Shown piece by piece: positions 39,557 through 50,052 of a stretch of DNA of 64,000 nucleotides. The stretch lies in NCBI GenBank assembly GCA_028622995.1, contig JAJQJQ010000050.1, forward strand, positions 62,001-126,000, in the 5' to 3' direction. This DNA is from Panagrolaimus kolymaensis (taxonomy: Eukaryota > Nematoda > Chromadorea > Rhabditida > Panagrolaimidae). Made by a program: the position numbers and the translations under genes. Position 1 is the stretch's first letter, and each line of letters starts with the position of its first letter. The notes beneath the pieces were generated by a model. That model ran no database searches and was not told the DNA's origin. It saw only the letters and a list, made by a program, of their open reading frames with translations.

Positions 39557-39958
39557 TTAATGTTTCTTTGTGACATCACCGAGATAAGGTCGACAATTTG
39601 CATCTAAATGAGATTTACAATAGCAATAATGAACATCTTGAATGCCTAGTTTGGGATCGGGGCCACATGAAAAATAATTATCTTTTGGGCAATCATCATA
39701 GCAACCATAATCAGTGCCATCAAGGGAACTAAAAAAAATACAAAGAAAAAAGTTAAACTAAAGACACAAAATAAATTCTTTTTACCTAATCATAAAGCAA
39801 CATTTATGTGTGCTTTTGCAAGTCGTCAAAGTCACATTATTTATCACTGGTTCAGGATCCCATCTTTGCTTGCCTTCATAACATTTAACTGCCCCTTCAG
39901 CCATGCATCCAAAAAGTAATGTAAAAGCAATTCCAAATTTTAAAACTGACGAATTCAT
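39557..39958 (-). CDS. Small secreted cysteine-rich protein
   Basis: Two exons (39786-39958 and 39557-39728) join at phase 2 to 114 residues; the frame is too split to show as one long ORF. The N-terminus (SSVLKFGIAFTLLFGCMAEG) is a good signal peptide. The mature part has about ten cysteines in the pattern C-C-CC-YGCYDDC-SC-YCYC-C, with an acidic turn before CYDDC and the end CKSHLDANCRP. The count and spacing are reminiscent of Ly-6/uPAR-like three-finger or activin-receptor-like ectodomains common in nematodes, but the terminal CN signature is absent, so I leave the family open. It is probably secreted, since there is no GPI tail or second helix. Confidence 0.72.
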
Positions 39959-40804
39959 TTTATTTTATTTTTTTGTGAAAGTAAGTACTATATACAAAAC
40001 TCAAATAAATATTGTTAACTCCCATGACTTTTATATATATCAATTCCGGAAGGAGGAAAAAAAGTATTTCTTTCATCGACGGACGCGTTGATGGTATTTG
40101 TATCCAAGTAAACAAAATATCAAAGAAAAAAGAAGTTAGGTAGTGTACATAAAAATTTTCTCGTTGTTGCTGCTTCTATAGTTTTTTTTACTTTTCTCTT
40201 TTTACTTAAGCGCTTTATTTCAACAGCATTTATCATCGAGGAACGGACGACGACGGATGTGTTCCAGTTAATATTGCATGCATCTTCTTCTTTCTTTTTT
40301 TGATTATTGAATGTATGCGTTTATGAAGTTTATTTGTTTGAGCAAAAAATTAAATCTTTGACCAACTAGCCAAATTCTAGTTGTTTATTTACCAAACAAA
40401 TATTATGTAAAAAAAAAGAAGAATTATTGCCTTTGCAAGTAACTTAAAAATTTTGTTTGCTTGTTTGCAGTTTGTAAAAAACAAATTTTTTTGATAATTG
40501 TAAAGTTTTAATTTTATTGTAAACAAAAAGCAAGTTTTAATGGAACAAATAATACATCAAACCAAAAATAAAAATTTGAATATTCTTTTAACTTTAAAAA
40601 ATACTAGGCAAGAAGCGTCCCTTCGGGCCGCCATGATGCTTGTTCCATTGCATGATAAAAATGTAAGATCTCTTTCTTTTTATAACTTGTTTTTCAATCG
40701 CAATGTACATATATAGGCTCAATATCTAAGTACAACTTCAAAGTATTATTTATTATTACAATTACATTTTAAAACATATATATTAAATAAGTAAAATCGA
40801 AAAA
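39959..40804. other. Intergenic stretch with a short G/C-rich patch
   Basis: Upstream region of the secreted protein and 3' flank of the OB-fold gene. A compact G/C-rich patch at about 40615-40650 (GCGTCCCTTCGGGCCGCC) stands out from its AT-rich surroundings. Nothing else supported. Confidence 0.4.
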
Positions 40805-42002
40805 TTAAATTTTCTTATTACGGAGGCTTTTCTTTTCATTTTCTTTAGTTGAAGGTGCATAAGCTGAGCCAGCAGAAATATGTGGATCCCGAACGATTGC
40901 ATCATTAACATTTTGAAATTGAAGAGCAGCAGCAGGATATGCTTGAGGATGAGCAACGGGATTAGCTTGAGGTGCAGCAGCAGGATTTGCTTGAGGTGCA
41001 ACAATAGGAATTGCTTTAGGTGCAACAGCAGGAGTTGCTTGAGGTGGAGCAGCAGGATTTGTCTGAGGAAGAGGAGCAACATAAGAAGAAGGTTGTTCAG
41101 GAACAGGCACTACAACAATTTGAGGATGTGTCGGCGGAATAATAGATGCCATTTGGTTGATATCGACATGTTCATAACGATGACCAATAAGGATGAACGT
41201 CATATCTAAAAAATTCAACGTTTTAGTAGCAAATAAAAAGAAAAACTTACCTATTTTAACCATATCACCATCAATAATAACAATGTCATGAACTTTGAGA
41301 TCAGGCGCAGTTTTCATTTCAACTTCAAGAGCTTTGCCATCATAGTCACCAAGCATAAAAGCAAAACCATTGCCATCGCGTTGAGGTAAAGTTGAAACAG
41401 CACCACGAACCTTGACATTTGTCTTTTGCAATTGAAGAAGACCAAAATTTTTGATAATATTTGGAGCACCAAGAGAAAACACTACATCAATTTTTGTTTT
41501 GGAAGTGGTCTGTGGACTTCGATATCAAGATCATCAGGTCGCATTGTATAGTTGTTGGATACACGACGTTGGCAGTTTCGATTCTTATAGCCTTGATTGA
41601 TACGGATTACATCACCAGTTTGAACATCCTTGGATTCTTCCATATGTTCAGTCCAGACTTTGAATGAAAAATTCTTTTGGACTTCAGGATGAACATCATC
41701 TTCGACAAAGCAAGTGAAGAACTTGTATCTTGGGCTTTCAGAAAACCTTCCTACTTGACATACAACAGAAATAGCACTATAAATAACAACAGTATAAAAT
41801 TATACATAAATAGAAAAACTAACTGGATGCGTGTGGTACGTGGAATGTTGAGTACATCAGAAACTTTAGAAATAGGAGTAAATTGACCGTCGATCATTGT
41901 TAATCCACCATGAGTATCACCATCGGCAGCACCACTTTCCACTACATCAATTCCTTCTTTGTTGCCCATTCCATCAAGATTGCCATTTGCAGCATTCATC
42001 AT
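40805..42002 (-). CDS. OB-fold protein, POT1/telomere-end-binding-like (tentative)
   Basis: Exons 41824-42002, 41518-41776, 41251-41422 and 40805-41205 join to 336 residues. The first part has a POT1-like OB strand order (RYKFFTCFVEDD...FKVWTEHM...VQTGDVIRINQGY). A second OB-like module follows (VKVRGAVSTL...FAFMLGDYDGKALEVEM...HDIVIIDGDMVKI). The tail (from about residue 220) is Pro/Ala/Gln-rich with an approximately 8-residue repeat (APQANPAA). The junction between exons 2 and 3 is the weak point: exon 2 could instead end at a stop (41482), which would split the gene. Two explanations compete: a host single-strand-DNA-binding protein, or an RPA-like accessory protein of the Helitron remnant 415 bp upstream on the same strand. 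Confidence 0.55.
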
Positions 42003-42416
42003 TGATTGAAATGAAGAGAGGGAGAGAGAGGGAACGACCGATCTGTAATCAAAAACAAAACATGAAATAATCTTGAATGATAAACCAGACGCGTTTTTAT
42101 ATGGTTTTGAAGCATGCAAATTTTAGGAATGCAAGAAATTTCATTTTTTTGGCCAAGTGGTCGCAAAAAAACATCGGCATTTTTTGACTGCTTTTTTTAT
42201 TTAAAAAACTTACTTATTAAAAATATCTCCCCAAAGTGTACATCATTTGAATTTTACAAATTGATTTGAAAAAGCAAGCCTGAAAATGAAGAACATTAAT
42301 TATTTTATATCTTAAAAGACTTACCTTTTGTAAATAAACTTGAACCCCAAGTGAAGGGTGCTGCATACAGCAGCAGGATTAAAACATACGACGAACGATA
42401 GGAACTAAAAAATATT

Positions 42417-43208
42417 TTAGAAATTTTTTATATGAACAACGAAAGAGTAAGGTCCGGGACGATTAATTCCAAAATTAACGATATTCGCATTAAATGAAGC
42501 AAAAGCATGGGCACTGTTATAAGGTCTAATCTTTTCTTTGAATTCTTTAATATCGAAAAGCTTTTTAAGTTCTTCAGGATATGGAAGTTCAGCAGATAAA
42601 CTTAAGCTACTTCCATGTTGACAACATAAGCTAAATGATAAACCTTTGTTACTAACCTTTTCACTTTCAAAATGTTTTGAACCACAATGGGTACATTGCA
42701 AATTCATAGCCCTGAGATAATGTTCTTGTGTATTGTCGTCAACTTCTTTGCCTCCTGCTGCGATTTGATTTTTTGGTCTACGTTTATTTTGCATGCGATT
42801 ACGTGCAGCATTATTTTCCACAACTACTTCAGCTTCTGGTAAAATGGATCTTCGCTCTTGCATTGTATTTTTTGCTTGCAGATTCTTTTCGCTTTTTTCA
42901 GCTTCAGTTAAATTTGCATTTATTATTTGCATACGATTACGGGCGCCTTCGTTTTCGACGACTACTTCAGCTTCAGATAATGTGGATCTCAAAATTTGCA
43001 TGCGTTCACGTGCGGCTTCATTTTCGATAGCTTTTTCAGCTTCTGTTTGTAAAGCACGCTCAATCGCCTTTCTTTCTTTTTCATCTTGTTTTTGCTGGTC
43101 TGACATGGTGGATCTTCTATTTTTATCTCTATCTGACCTTTTCCTTTTTAAATCCGCTTGGTGAACAGCTTCTTGTGAAACAGTTCTTTTAATTGTTTTC
43201 CTTCCCAT
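42417..43208 (-). pseudogene. Truncated Helitron Rep/helicase N-terminus
   Basis: 263 residues from an ATG at 43208. About 145 basic, repeated residues (R/E-rich units such as ARNRMQI...TEAE, four imperfect copies of about 27 residues) precede a zinc-ribbon-like CTHCGSKHF...SLCCQHG and the Helitron N-terminal signature KIRPYNSAHAFASFNANIV...NRPGPYSFVVH. Normal elements continue with GQIYH, the Rep two-tyrosine nuclease and a helicase. Here the frame ends four codons after VVH, so no Rep catalytic HUH motif exists. It is a fragment, not a working element. The PIF1 helicase at 50.7-53.5 kb is on the same strand but upstream in transcription order, so the two are not one gene. Confidence 0.75.
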
Positions 43209-43581
43209 CTTTCAATAGTAAGGTAACGAAATAAAACACAAAAAGAAAAAGAAATAGAAAAATGATAATATGTATGCGAATATATCGAAGCCCAGTTGCC
43301 CAGGGTTGTGCGACTTAAAGCAGTTGAAACTACTTAGCCTGATCTGATCGCCAAAGTTTCCAATGGTACAGTACGAAGCAAAATTTTGTTGGTAGCAAAA
43401 TCAGGTTTTTGCGTGTACTTTAAGCGAGAATGTCAAAGTCACTGTCTGCGAGCAAGCATGCAAACTTTATCTGAAACTTTTTGTTTGTCAACCTGCGCTT
43501 TTATTGAGTTTTTATGTATATGCAAATTAAATCAAATCATTCCATTTTGCTTGGGAATGAAGATTTTGCTTTCATTGATAT

Positions 43582-43681
43582 TTATGCAAATTTTAAAAAC
43601 GTTTTCCTTTCGTTCCTCGAGTGCGAATGAATTATGCAAATTTTAAAAACGCTTTCTTTTGGTTCCTCGAGTGCGAATGAA
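43582..43681. repeat. 50-bp tandem duplication
   Basis: Two adjoining 50-bp copies (43582-43631 and 43632-43681), beginning TTATGCAAATTTTAAAAACG and ending CGAGTGCGAATGAA, with a few substitutions in the middle. Each contains an ATGCAAAT octamer. Confidence 0.85.
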
Positions 43682-44081
43682 TAATTTCGAGGTGAGGACG
43701 AACGAAATAACGAACAATGAAAATTACTAGGAAGGAATAGAAAATGCAAATCAGACAGATTTTACAGTAAGTTTTTAACTACAAAAAAAACATAAACTTT
43801 TCATTTCAACCAAATTTAATCAATTTTTTTGCAACGAAAAAGTCTTGAAAAGAAAGTTGGGATCTTGTGCAATTTTTTTTTTCAGCTTTGCTTATGAAAA
43901 ACAATTGTTTGTCGATTTCTTTGATGTTTTGCTGCTTATATAATTTATTTTTTCTTATATACATATTTTAAATTTGTTAAGTAAATGAAATTTAGCATTG
44001 GATTTATCTTTAATCGCTCAACAAATTCGCTAAAAATTTATTTCGTAAACTTTTAATTATATCCATACTTTTTTTTCAGAG
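43682..44081. other. NDUFA12 upstream flank
   Basis: 0.4 kb of AT-rich DNA. TTTTTTTTCAG ends 2 nt before the ATG at 44082, with no upstream exon visible: a strong spliced-leader acceptor candidate. Confidence 0.5.
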
Positions 44082-44619
44082 ATGTCTTCTCTCAAAGAAT
44101 TATTTGGCATTGATAAATTAATCAAGTTTAAAAATATTATTAAAGAAGTTGGCGGCATTCGTGGAGCTCTTAAACAGCAATATGTGTAAGCTAAACTTTT
44201 TTACTAACCACATTGATGAATATCATTTTTAGTATGAATTCGGTTCGAGTCGGCAAACAAGTTGGAGAAGATAGTGTTGGAAACAAATATTTTGAAGATA
44301 ATTCATTTTTTATGCCTCGAAATCGTTGGGTAGAATATAATAAAAAAGTTTGGCTTGATTTTGATGCATCCCAAGTTCCACCTGAATGGCATCGATGGCT
44401 TCATCATATCACAGATAAAACACCCATTGAAGAGCCACCAGTTGATCATAAATGGATTATGAAACATGTTGAAAATACATCCATTTACAAGTATGCTTTT
44501 TTATATTTTTAACTTTTTATTATTGGTGTTTTTTTAGCGGCGAAAAATATATTCCATATTCAACAACTCGCCCAAAAGTCATTGGATGGCAACCTGGTGA
44601 AAAGAAGCAAGAAGTTTAA
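44082..44619 (+). CDS. NDUFA12: NDUFA12 (B17.2), mitochondrial complex I accessory subunit
   Basis: Exons 44082-44185, 44233-44490 and 44538-44619 give 147 residues (human 145). Family blocks: GGIRGALKQ, VGEDSVGNKYFED, RNRWVEY, VPPEWHRWLHHITD and YIPYSTTRPKVIGWQP. It sits in the matrix-facing N-module region of NADH:ubiquinone oxidoreductase and is needed for complex I assembly. Two short introns (47 nt each) have perfect GTAAG/TTTTTAG-type borders. The ATG is preceded by the acceptor at 44078-44079, leaving a leader of only AG before the start, as expected for a trans-spliced nematode mRNA. Confidence 0.95.
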
Positions 44620-46582
44620 AAAAAGATTTTTTTATTTTGATGTATTTTTATTTTCTTTCATGAAAATATTAGGATGTAAATTTTTTTTAATAAAATTAAG
44701 TATGTATTGCGTAAAACTCATTTATTAGAAATGTTTACTTTTTTGTCAAAGTTTTAAGTCAAAAAATTTTCATTGACGTTAGTGGAGAAAAAAAACGGTT
44801 TACACCTGCAACTTTTCTCAAAAACAGGTGAAGTCGCCATTTTTATAGAATCATATTTAGCCATTTTTAAATTTATTATTCTAAAATGCCAAAAAACCTT
44901 TTTTTTTCTTTTTTACATTCACGGTTGTTAACAAGAAAAAATGAAGGTTATTATTAACGTTAAAAATAAGTGAGAATTATTTATTTTTCGAATAAGACTT
45001 TGGTTGGAAAATAAAAATTATTAAATTAAATTAAATAAATTGTTCGATAATCAAAAAATGGGGCTTGTAAAGGTATGTTTTTTTATATTTTTTGCTTTTT
45101 ACGTTGGTCACGAAAAATAGTTATTTTTAACTAAAAGTTGGTAACGATGCTTAGTGGATATTTTGGGTGTGAAATAATGGAGGCACGAATAGTCCGCATT
45201 TTTTTTTTCTTCATCTTCTTGCGCTCCTTTTAAATTGCACAGATTAATTAGGTTTCCACAGATTCTTGAACTTCTTGCAAAAATTTGACCTTTGACGCTT
45301 TTTTCAAAACGAAAAACAAGAGAATTAATATTATTTTTAACCAAGAAACTTAACGTAGTTCACCAACCATAATTTTAAGCATGTTTATTATTATTTTTCC
45401 AAGAATTAATTGCCTTGCTTATGAAGGAAGGGTAAGGACACTAACCAACATTATTACCACTTCTTCAGAAAGCTGTGACTTTTGTCACTCTCCACTGATT
45501 GACGACGACTTCTTACAAATGCTTTTATTTTTAGTTTTCTATTTGCTTACGTCCTTTTTTAGCCCTATTTTTTAGTTGCAAATTAGAACACTGCTTTTTT
45601 TAAATTTAATCTTAAACAAAAGTAGAACAAAGTTTTAAAATGAAGTATGTCCATATTTGACTTCTTCATCTTCTAGAAAAAAGAAAGAAGCTATACTCAT
45701 CATGAAACGTCAAAGAGAAAGAAAAGGCCTCAAAAACTGAGGAATGATAAAAAACATCCAACATTCTTCAACGTTTTTTTTCTTCTTCTTACGTTTATTT
45801 TTTTTTGTTTTTCTTGGTTGACGACTTCATTTTTTCTTTACTTTTAGCTGTTGTCTATTTTGAGAGCAATGTTTCAGTAACTTATTCTTGAAAGAGAGAA
45901 AGAAAAAAGTTAAGAACAGAGACTAAATCAAATTTTCCAAAATCTTATTGCTATGGCTTGAAAGCCTTCTGGTTTAGGGAAATATCTCTCTAACTCCTAC
46001 GAATTTCTTTTTTCATTCTCTAAATTTTTTTTTGTTTTTGCTATCGTTTTCCATTGATAGAATTTCAGTATATCGATATTCGGTTCCAATAATAACAACT
46101 AAATTTCGTTTAAGAATTATGCATTTTCTTTCTCAAAATTATCGCTGTTGCATTTTATTTGTTTGGTGTTTTGTTATACTTTTTATTAGCGTGGGAATTG
46201 TTTTAAGTGTGATTTTTGGTTCTGCACCATATATGAATTCTTCGTTGCGGAGAAATATAACTTCGGGGTATATTTTACAAAAATAAAAATTTTCTAGTTT
46301 TAAATTGTTACTTTTTTATATAATTACGGGTGTTTGTTTTCGAAAATTACACGTTTCCATAATTTTTATTAAATTTATTTTCGCCTACTAAAATAATTTG
46401 TTTTGACTTTGTTGTATTAATTAATGTTTACGAATTTTTTCATTTCTTTTTCAGAAGATGGCTTTATTTTCTTTTTTTGTCTTTTTGAATATGTTATAAG
46501 AAATAAAGGTACGATAATGAAGAAGAAAAAAATGTTGAAATATTTATTTTAAAGTTTACATAAATGAGCAATTTATGGGCTG
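44620..46582. other. 2-kb stretch, one doubtful small frame
   Basis: Mostly low complexity. An ATG frame at 46119-46286 (55 residues) encodes one strong hydrophobic helix (CCILFVWCFVILFISVGIVL) followed by an N-glycosylation site (NSS). It might be the first exon of a type II membrane protein, but I cannot find the rest. An open frame at 45108-45344 (minus) has no family features. Confidence 0.35.
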
Positions 46583-46804
46583 TGTTGTAACCTCAATCAG
46601 GTCAACAAATATTAATGTGGTCTTTATTGGAGCAACTGCTCAGCAAGGATATTACATACATAAAAACAAAGTTAGAAAACAACAATGACAAAATATGAGA
46701 ATGTGTGCCAGTCAGAATTACCATTCAGCCATCCACGGCACAATTCCATACGAGACCAGAGACAGCGGCACTTTGAATACTTCTGTGTGTGCAAGGCCAC
46801 AACA
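46583..46804 (-). repeat. LTR (3' LTR in element orientation)
   Basis: 222 bp, TG...CA bounded, preceded by GGCTG. It carries the purine-rich tract on its inner side. Confidence 0.92.
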
Positions 46805-47903
46805 CTCTTCTTCCACCTATCTTTGAGTTGATGATCAATCTTCTTGTCTTGTTCTTAGCTTTCCATAGCTTCTTCTTTAGCATGTCCATTTGATTCTTCA
46901 ATTGGAGATCATACAATACGAGCTTCATCATGCGGTTTCCATAATTCCTTATCATTACCATGACGAGCTTTCAATCCAGAAACTTCAGGTTCCATGTAGT
47001 TGAGCAGGAGAAATTCAACCAATTCCATTCGACTGTTCAGTATCACGACCATTCATTTCTTTAGCTTCTTCTTGAGCTTCTTTACCAAGTGATCGTATAC
47101 GACGCCAGAATCCATACCAATTTACCAGAGGTTCTTCCATGAGGTTTCGACTTCCATGACTTGGGCACATGTTCCATGTCCCTTTCCCCTCCTTTCTGAA
47201 GTTTTTCGGATTCCATTCCATGCAGCATTACCATACCCATGTGTTCAAGATCAAGAGATTTACAGCTGGTTTCACCAAGCGATCACGGCCAAATCGTAGA
47301 CCGGATGATTCTTCGCTATCATCAAAACAGATTTTGTGCTCTCGGCCAAATCGTAAGCCGGATGATTGTTCGCTATCATCAAACGATTGTCTTTGAGCAA
47401 AAGACACAAACATCATGCTGAGTTCCCATCGATTCCATCGAGTAACACCACCAGCAAGATCATGCTTTTCTGGAGCTAAAGCGTAACTCATTTTGACTTT
47501 TCCAAGTTTGTACCAAGCGAGCTAGTTGACCATACGAGTTGATTGACATGAAGGAGTTGGTTGATGATAGACACGAGCGAAAGTACCATACGAGCTTTGA
47601 GATGAACATATGACCATATTCGTCGGATAAGAAGTGATTCCAGTATGAAGAACTTGAAACGAGCATAACATACAACATACGAACTTTGAGATGAACATAC
47701 GAGGATTTTGATACTGTCGATTTTGAGATAAAGACCATATCAATTGCTTTCCAAGTTGAGTCCAGAGCTTCTTCTATCTTTCTCCAACAGCACCAGCAGC
47801 AAGTTCTCTTCTGCAGCTTCCTTCTTCTTTTTCTTTTGAATTGAGTTGGCGAGCGGTCTCTTCGGAGGATTTGAGTTGTTTGATCACGATCTCGTCACCA
47901 CTT

Positions 47904-48125
47904 TGTTGTAACCTCAATCAGGTCAACAAATATTAATGTGGTCTTTATTGGAGCAACTGCTCAGCAAGGATATTACATACATAAAAACAAAGTTAGAAAA
48001 CAACAATGACAAAATATGAGAATGTGTGCCAGTCAGAATTACCATTCAGCCATCCACGGCACAATTCCATACGAGACCAGAGACAGCGGCACTTTGAATA
48101 CTTCTGTGTGTGCAAGGCCACAACA
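47904..48125 (-). repeat. LTR (5' LTR in element orientation)
   Basis: 222 bp, matching its partner throughout, followed on the plus strand by the GGCTG target duplication. The primer-binding-site candidate adjoins its inner edge. Confidence 0.92.
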
Positions 48126-48167
48126 GGCTGTTTCATCCGTTTTTTACAATAAAAAATAAATCGATGT

Positions 48168-49640
48168 TTAATCCCATTCAAATAAAATATTAACACTATA
48201 AATTACATCAAAATCTAAATACCATATAAATAGGTCTCCATTATAAATGGTCCAATCAGCTAATGAACCCAAAGTAAAATCCAGTTTGAAAGGCAAAGGA
48301 TGCAAAAGTTTTATATCTTCATTTTTCGTTGTTTCATTTGTACTAATTTTAGCCAACGAAAACGTTTCTCCAGCAACAGCAAAAATAAAAAATGAATCAT
48401 CTATTTTATTATATTTCATTTTAAGCAGTGTTTTTTCTGCTAAACTTGTATTAACAAAATCATAAATATAATATTTTTGTGTTTCATTGAAATAAAGTTG
48501 GAGGGTTCCTTTTAAATCTATGTTGGCTCTCCATATAATGGTAGTTTCATTGTTTCGAGCAGATGCGGCAATTAAATTTTCTTGGATAAAAAAGTTACTC
48601 GGGTTACTGAAACCCAAAAATTATAAGAGTAAACAAAGGAAATTATTTTTGGGGAAAAAAACTTACTCTGAACATTTTACACTTTCCCCATTCGCTGTTT
48701 GTGGATTTCCACCATTTAAATTTGCAACATATGTTTCCATGTGTATTTGACAATTATTTTCTACATTTTGTATTATTTCCATTTGATATACTGTTGAATT
48801 AGAATTATGAAAAACTGATCCATCCTGAACTATGTTAGTCGGATGAAAAGCATTATGAATCCCAAAATTGGAACACATTGGGCCTTTTTTTGAGCAATCT
48901 TCGCAACAATAAAAAATGGATTTTAAGCTACATTCTTTAGTATTATTAAAGCATTGGGGAAGTGCGTCATAAACCTTGCAATTAGCGCATTCCAAAGTTA
49001 AAGGTTTTTGAATAATTTCTTGTTTTTCTATGTTTAATGAAATTATTTGGTTGTCCACAAAAATCAACAAAAAGTTATCTCCTCTTCTTCCATCAATAAT
49101 TATTGAATCAATATTTTCGCTTAAATTATTCTTAAATTGATAAGATTGCATTGACATTGATTTAATCTGAAAAAAAAAGTGAAAGTAAAAGTATAAAACA
49201 ATTTTCAAAATAGTTTTTACCCTTCCATATCCATGTGGACTCTCGGGTATTTCTGTGGCACTAGTGGTTGACTGAATTCCGGGAGTAAAATTATTAGATT
49301 GTATCGAATCTTTCTTTTTAGGTAAAAGTGTCAACAATAAAACCGCAGCAATAAATAATGAAAGTAAGATAACAAATAAACTTCCAATTACCAAAGATGC
49401 CCGCCAATGAGATTTAATATAAATCCATTTTGAATGTAACCATTCCATAATTTTTTCTAATTGATTTTTTTTATCTTTTTTCTTTTCACTCTTTTCTTTT
49501 TTTCTATCTTTCCATTCCTCTTCTTGTGAAACTCTACAAAACATATCAATGCTATTTCGCTCAGGCGGAGAATTATTTTGACTATCAATCGATGCATGAG
49601 TTTGACGACGAGGGAAATTATGATGATCGGAATTATTCAT
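48168..49640 (-). CDS. Type II membrane protein with Cys-rich ectodomain, unknown
   Basis: Exons 49221-49640, 48667-49166 and 48168-48606 give 452 residues. About 85 cytosolic residues, with a Lys/Glu coiled region (DRKKEKSEKKKDKKNQLEKI), are followed by one transmembrane helix (SLVIGSLFVILLSLFIAAVL, about residues 96-120). The ectodomain of about 330 residues has numerous N-X-S/T sites, a cysteine cluster (CANCKVYDALPQC...CCEDCSKKGPMC) and beta-rich repeats that could be part of a propeller (NFLLIFVDNQIISLN, FLIFAVAGETFSL). I do not recognise the family. The plan resembles the N-terminal half of DPP4-like peptidases, but no catalytic serine domain follows. The LTR element sits 42 bp beyond the stop, in the predicted 3' UTR; the true gene could have been longer. 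Confidence 0.7.
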
Positions 49641-50021
49641 CCTTTTTAAAATTTTAATTTTAAATTTTTTTGGTTCAAGAAACAAATAATGAAAAAATAA
49701 TAATAAAAAAACTATTGGTTATTGTCATTCATTAATTTTTTTGTATTGGCATGTGCTTTGTTATCAATATAAATGTTTGATAAAGAATAAGCTCACCACA
49801 TTTACTGCAGCCCAATAAACAATAAAAAATAGTTTTATGTGGGTGACATCAGTCGAAAAAATAATATTTTTGTTTGTTCAATCTAAGGTTAAAAGAGAAG
49901 GTACTATAGCCATTTTAAAGTATGCATGCTTGCTTGATCTTTGTAACTTTTGTTTGTGAAACAGTTAAAAATTAAATGATAGCTTTAAACTTTTTTTTTG
50001 AATTTAATTCGAAATTATCCC

Positions 50022-50052
50022 GCCGCACCCCGAGCGAAGCGAGGGGTGCGGC
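50022..50052. repeat. GC-rich perfect hairpin
   Basis: The arms GCCGCACCCC and GGGGTGCGGC (10 bp, all paired) have an 11-nt loop GAGCGAAGCGA, in a region otherwise about 75% A+T. It lies about 0.7 kb downstream of the helicase gene. The last bases GGGGTGCGGCTGTT recur, with one change, in both arms of the foldback element (near 53985 and 54660). Confidence 0.75.

Larger units (their letters stand above)
46583..48125 (-). mobile_element. Non-autonomous LTR retrotransposon (TRIM-like), recent
   Basis: Two 222-bp direct repeats (46583-46804 and 47904-48125), identical as far as I can compare by eye, begin TGTTG and end CAACA. A 5-bp target duplication GGCTG is present on both sides (46578-46582 and 48126-48130). 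In the minus direction, a primer-binding-site-like TGGTGACGAGATCGTG starts 3 nt after the first LTR (near 47900), and a purine tract GGTGGAAGAAGAG sits just before the last LTR (46805-46817). The 1.1-kb interior has no gag, protease or reverse transcriptase, only short frames, so it must move with enzymes made elsewhere. It contains an internal 57-bp duplication at about 47285-47395. Confidence 0.92.

Noticed and set aside
44213..44512. Independent gene starting at the second NDUFA12 exon
   Set aside because: The phase-2 splice from 44185 and the full family alignment show it is an internal exon.
46725..47743. Several 60-90-codon frames inside the LTR element as gag remnants
   Set aside because: No zinc knuckle, protease or RT motif; frames overlap and are short, so the interior is treated as non-coding.
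50022..50052. Rho-independent terminator
   Set aside because: GC hairpin lacks a following U tract and this is eukaryotic DNA.
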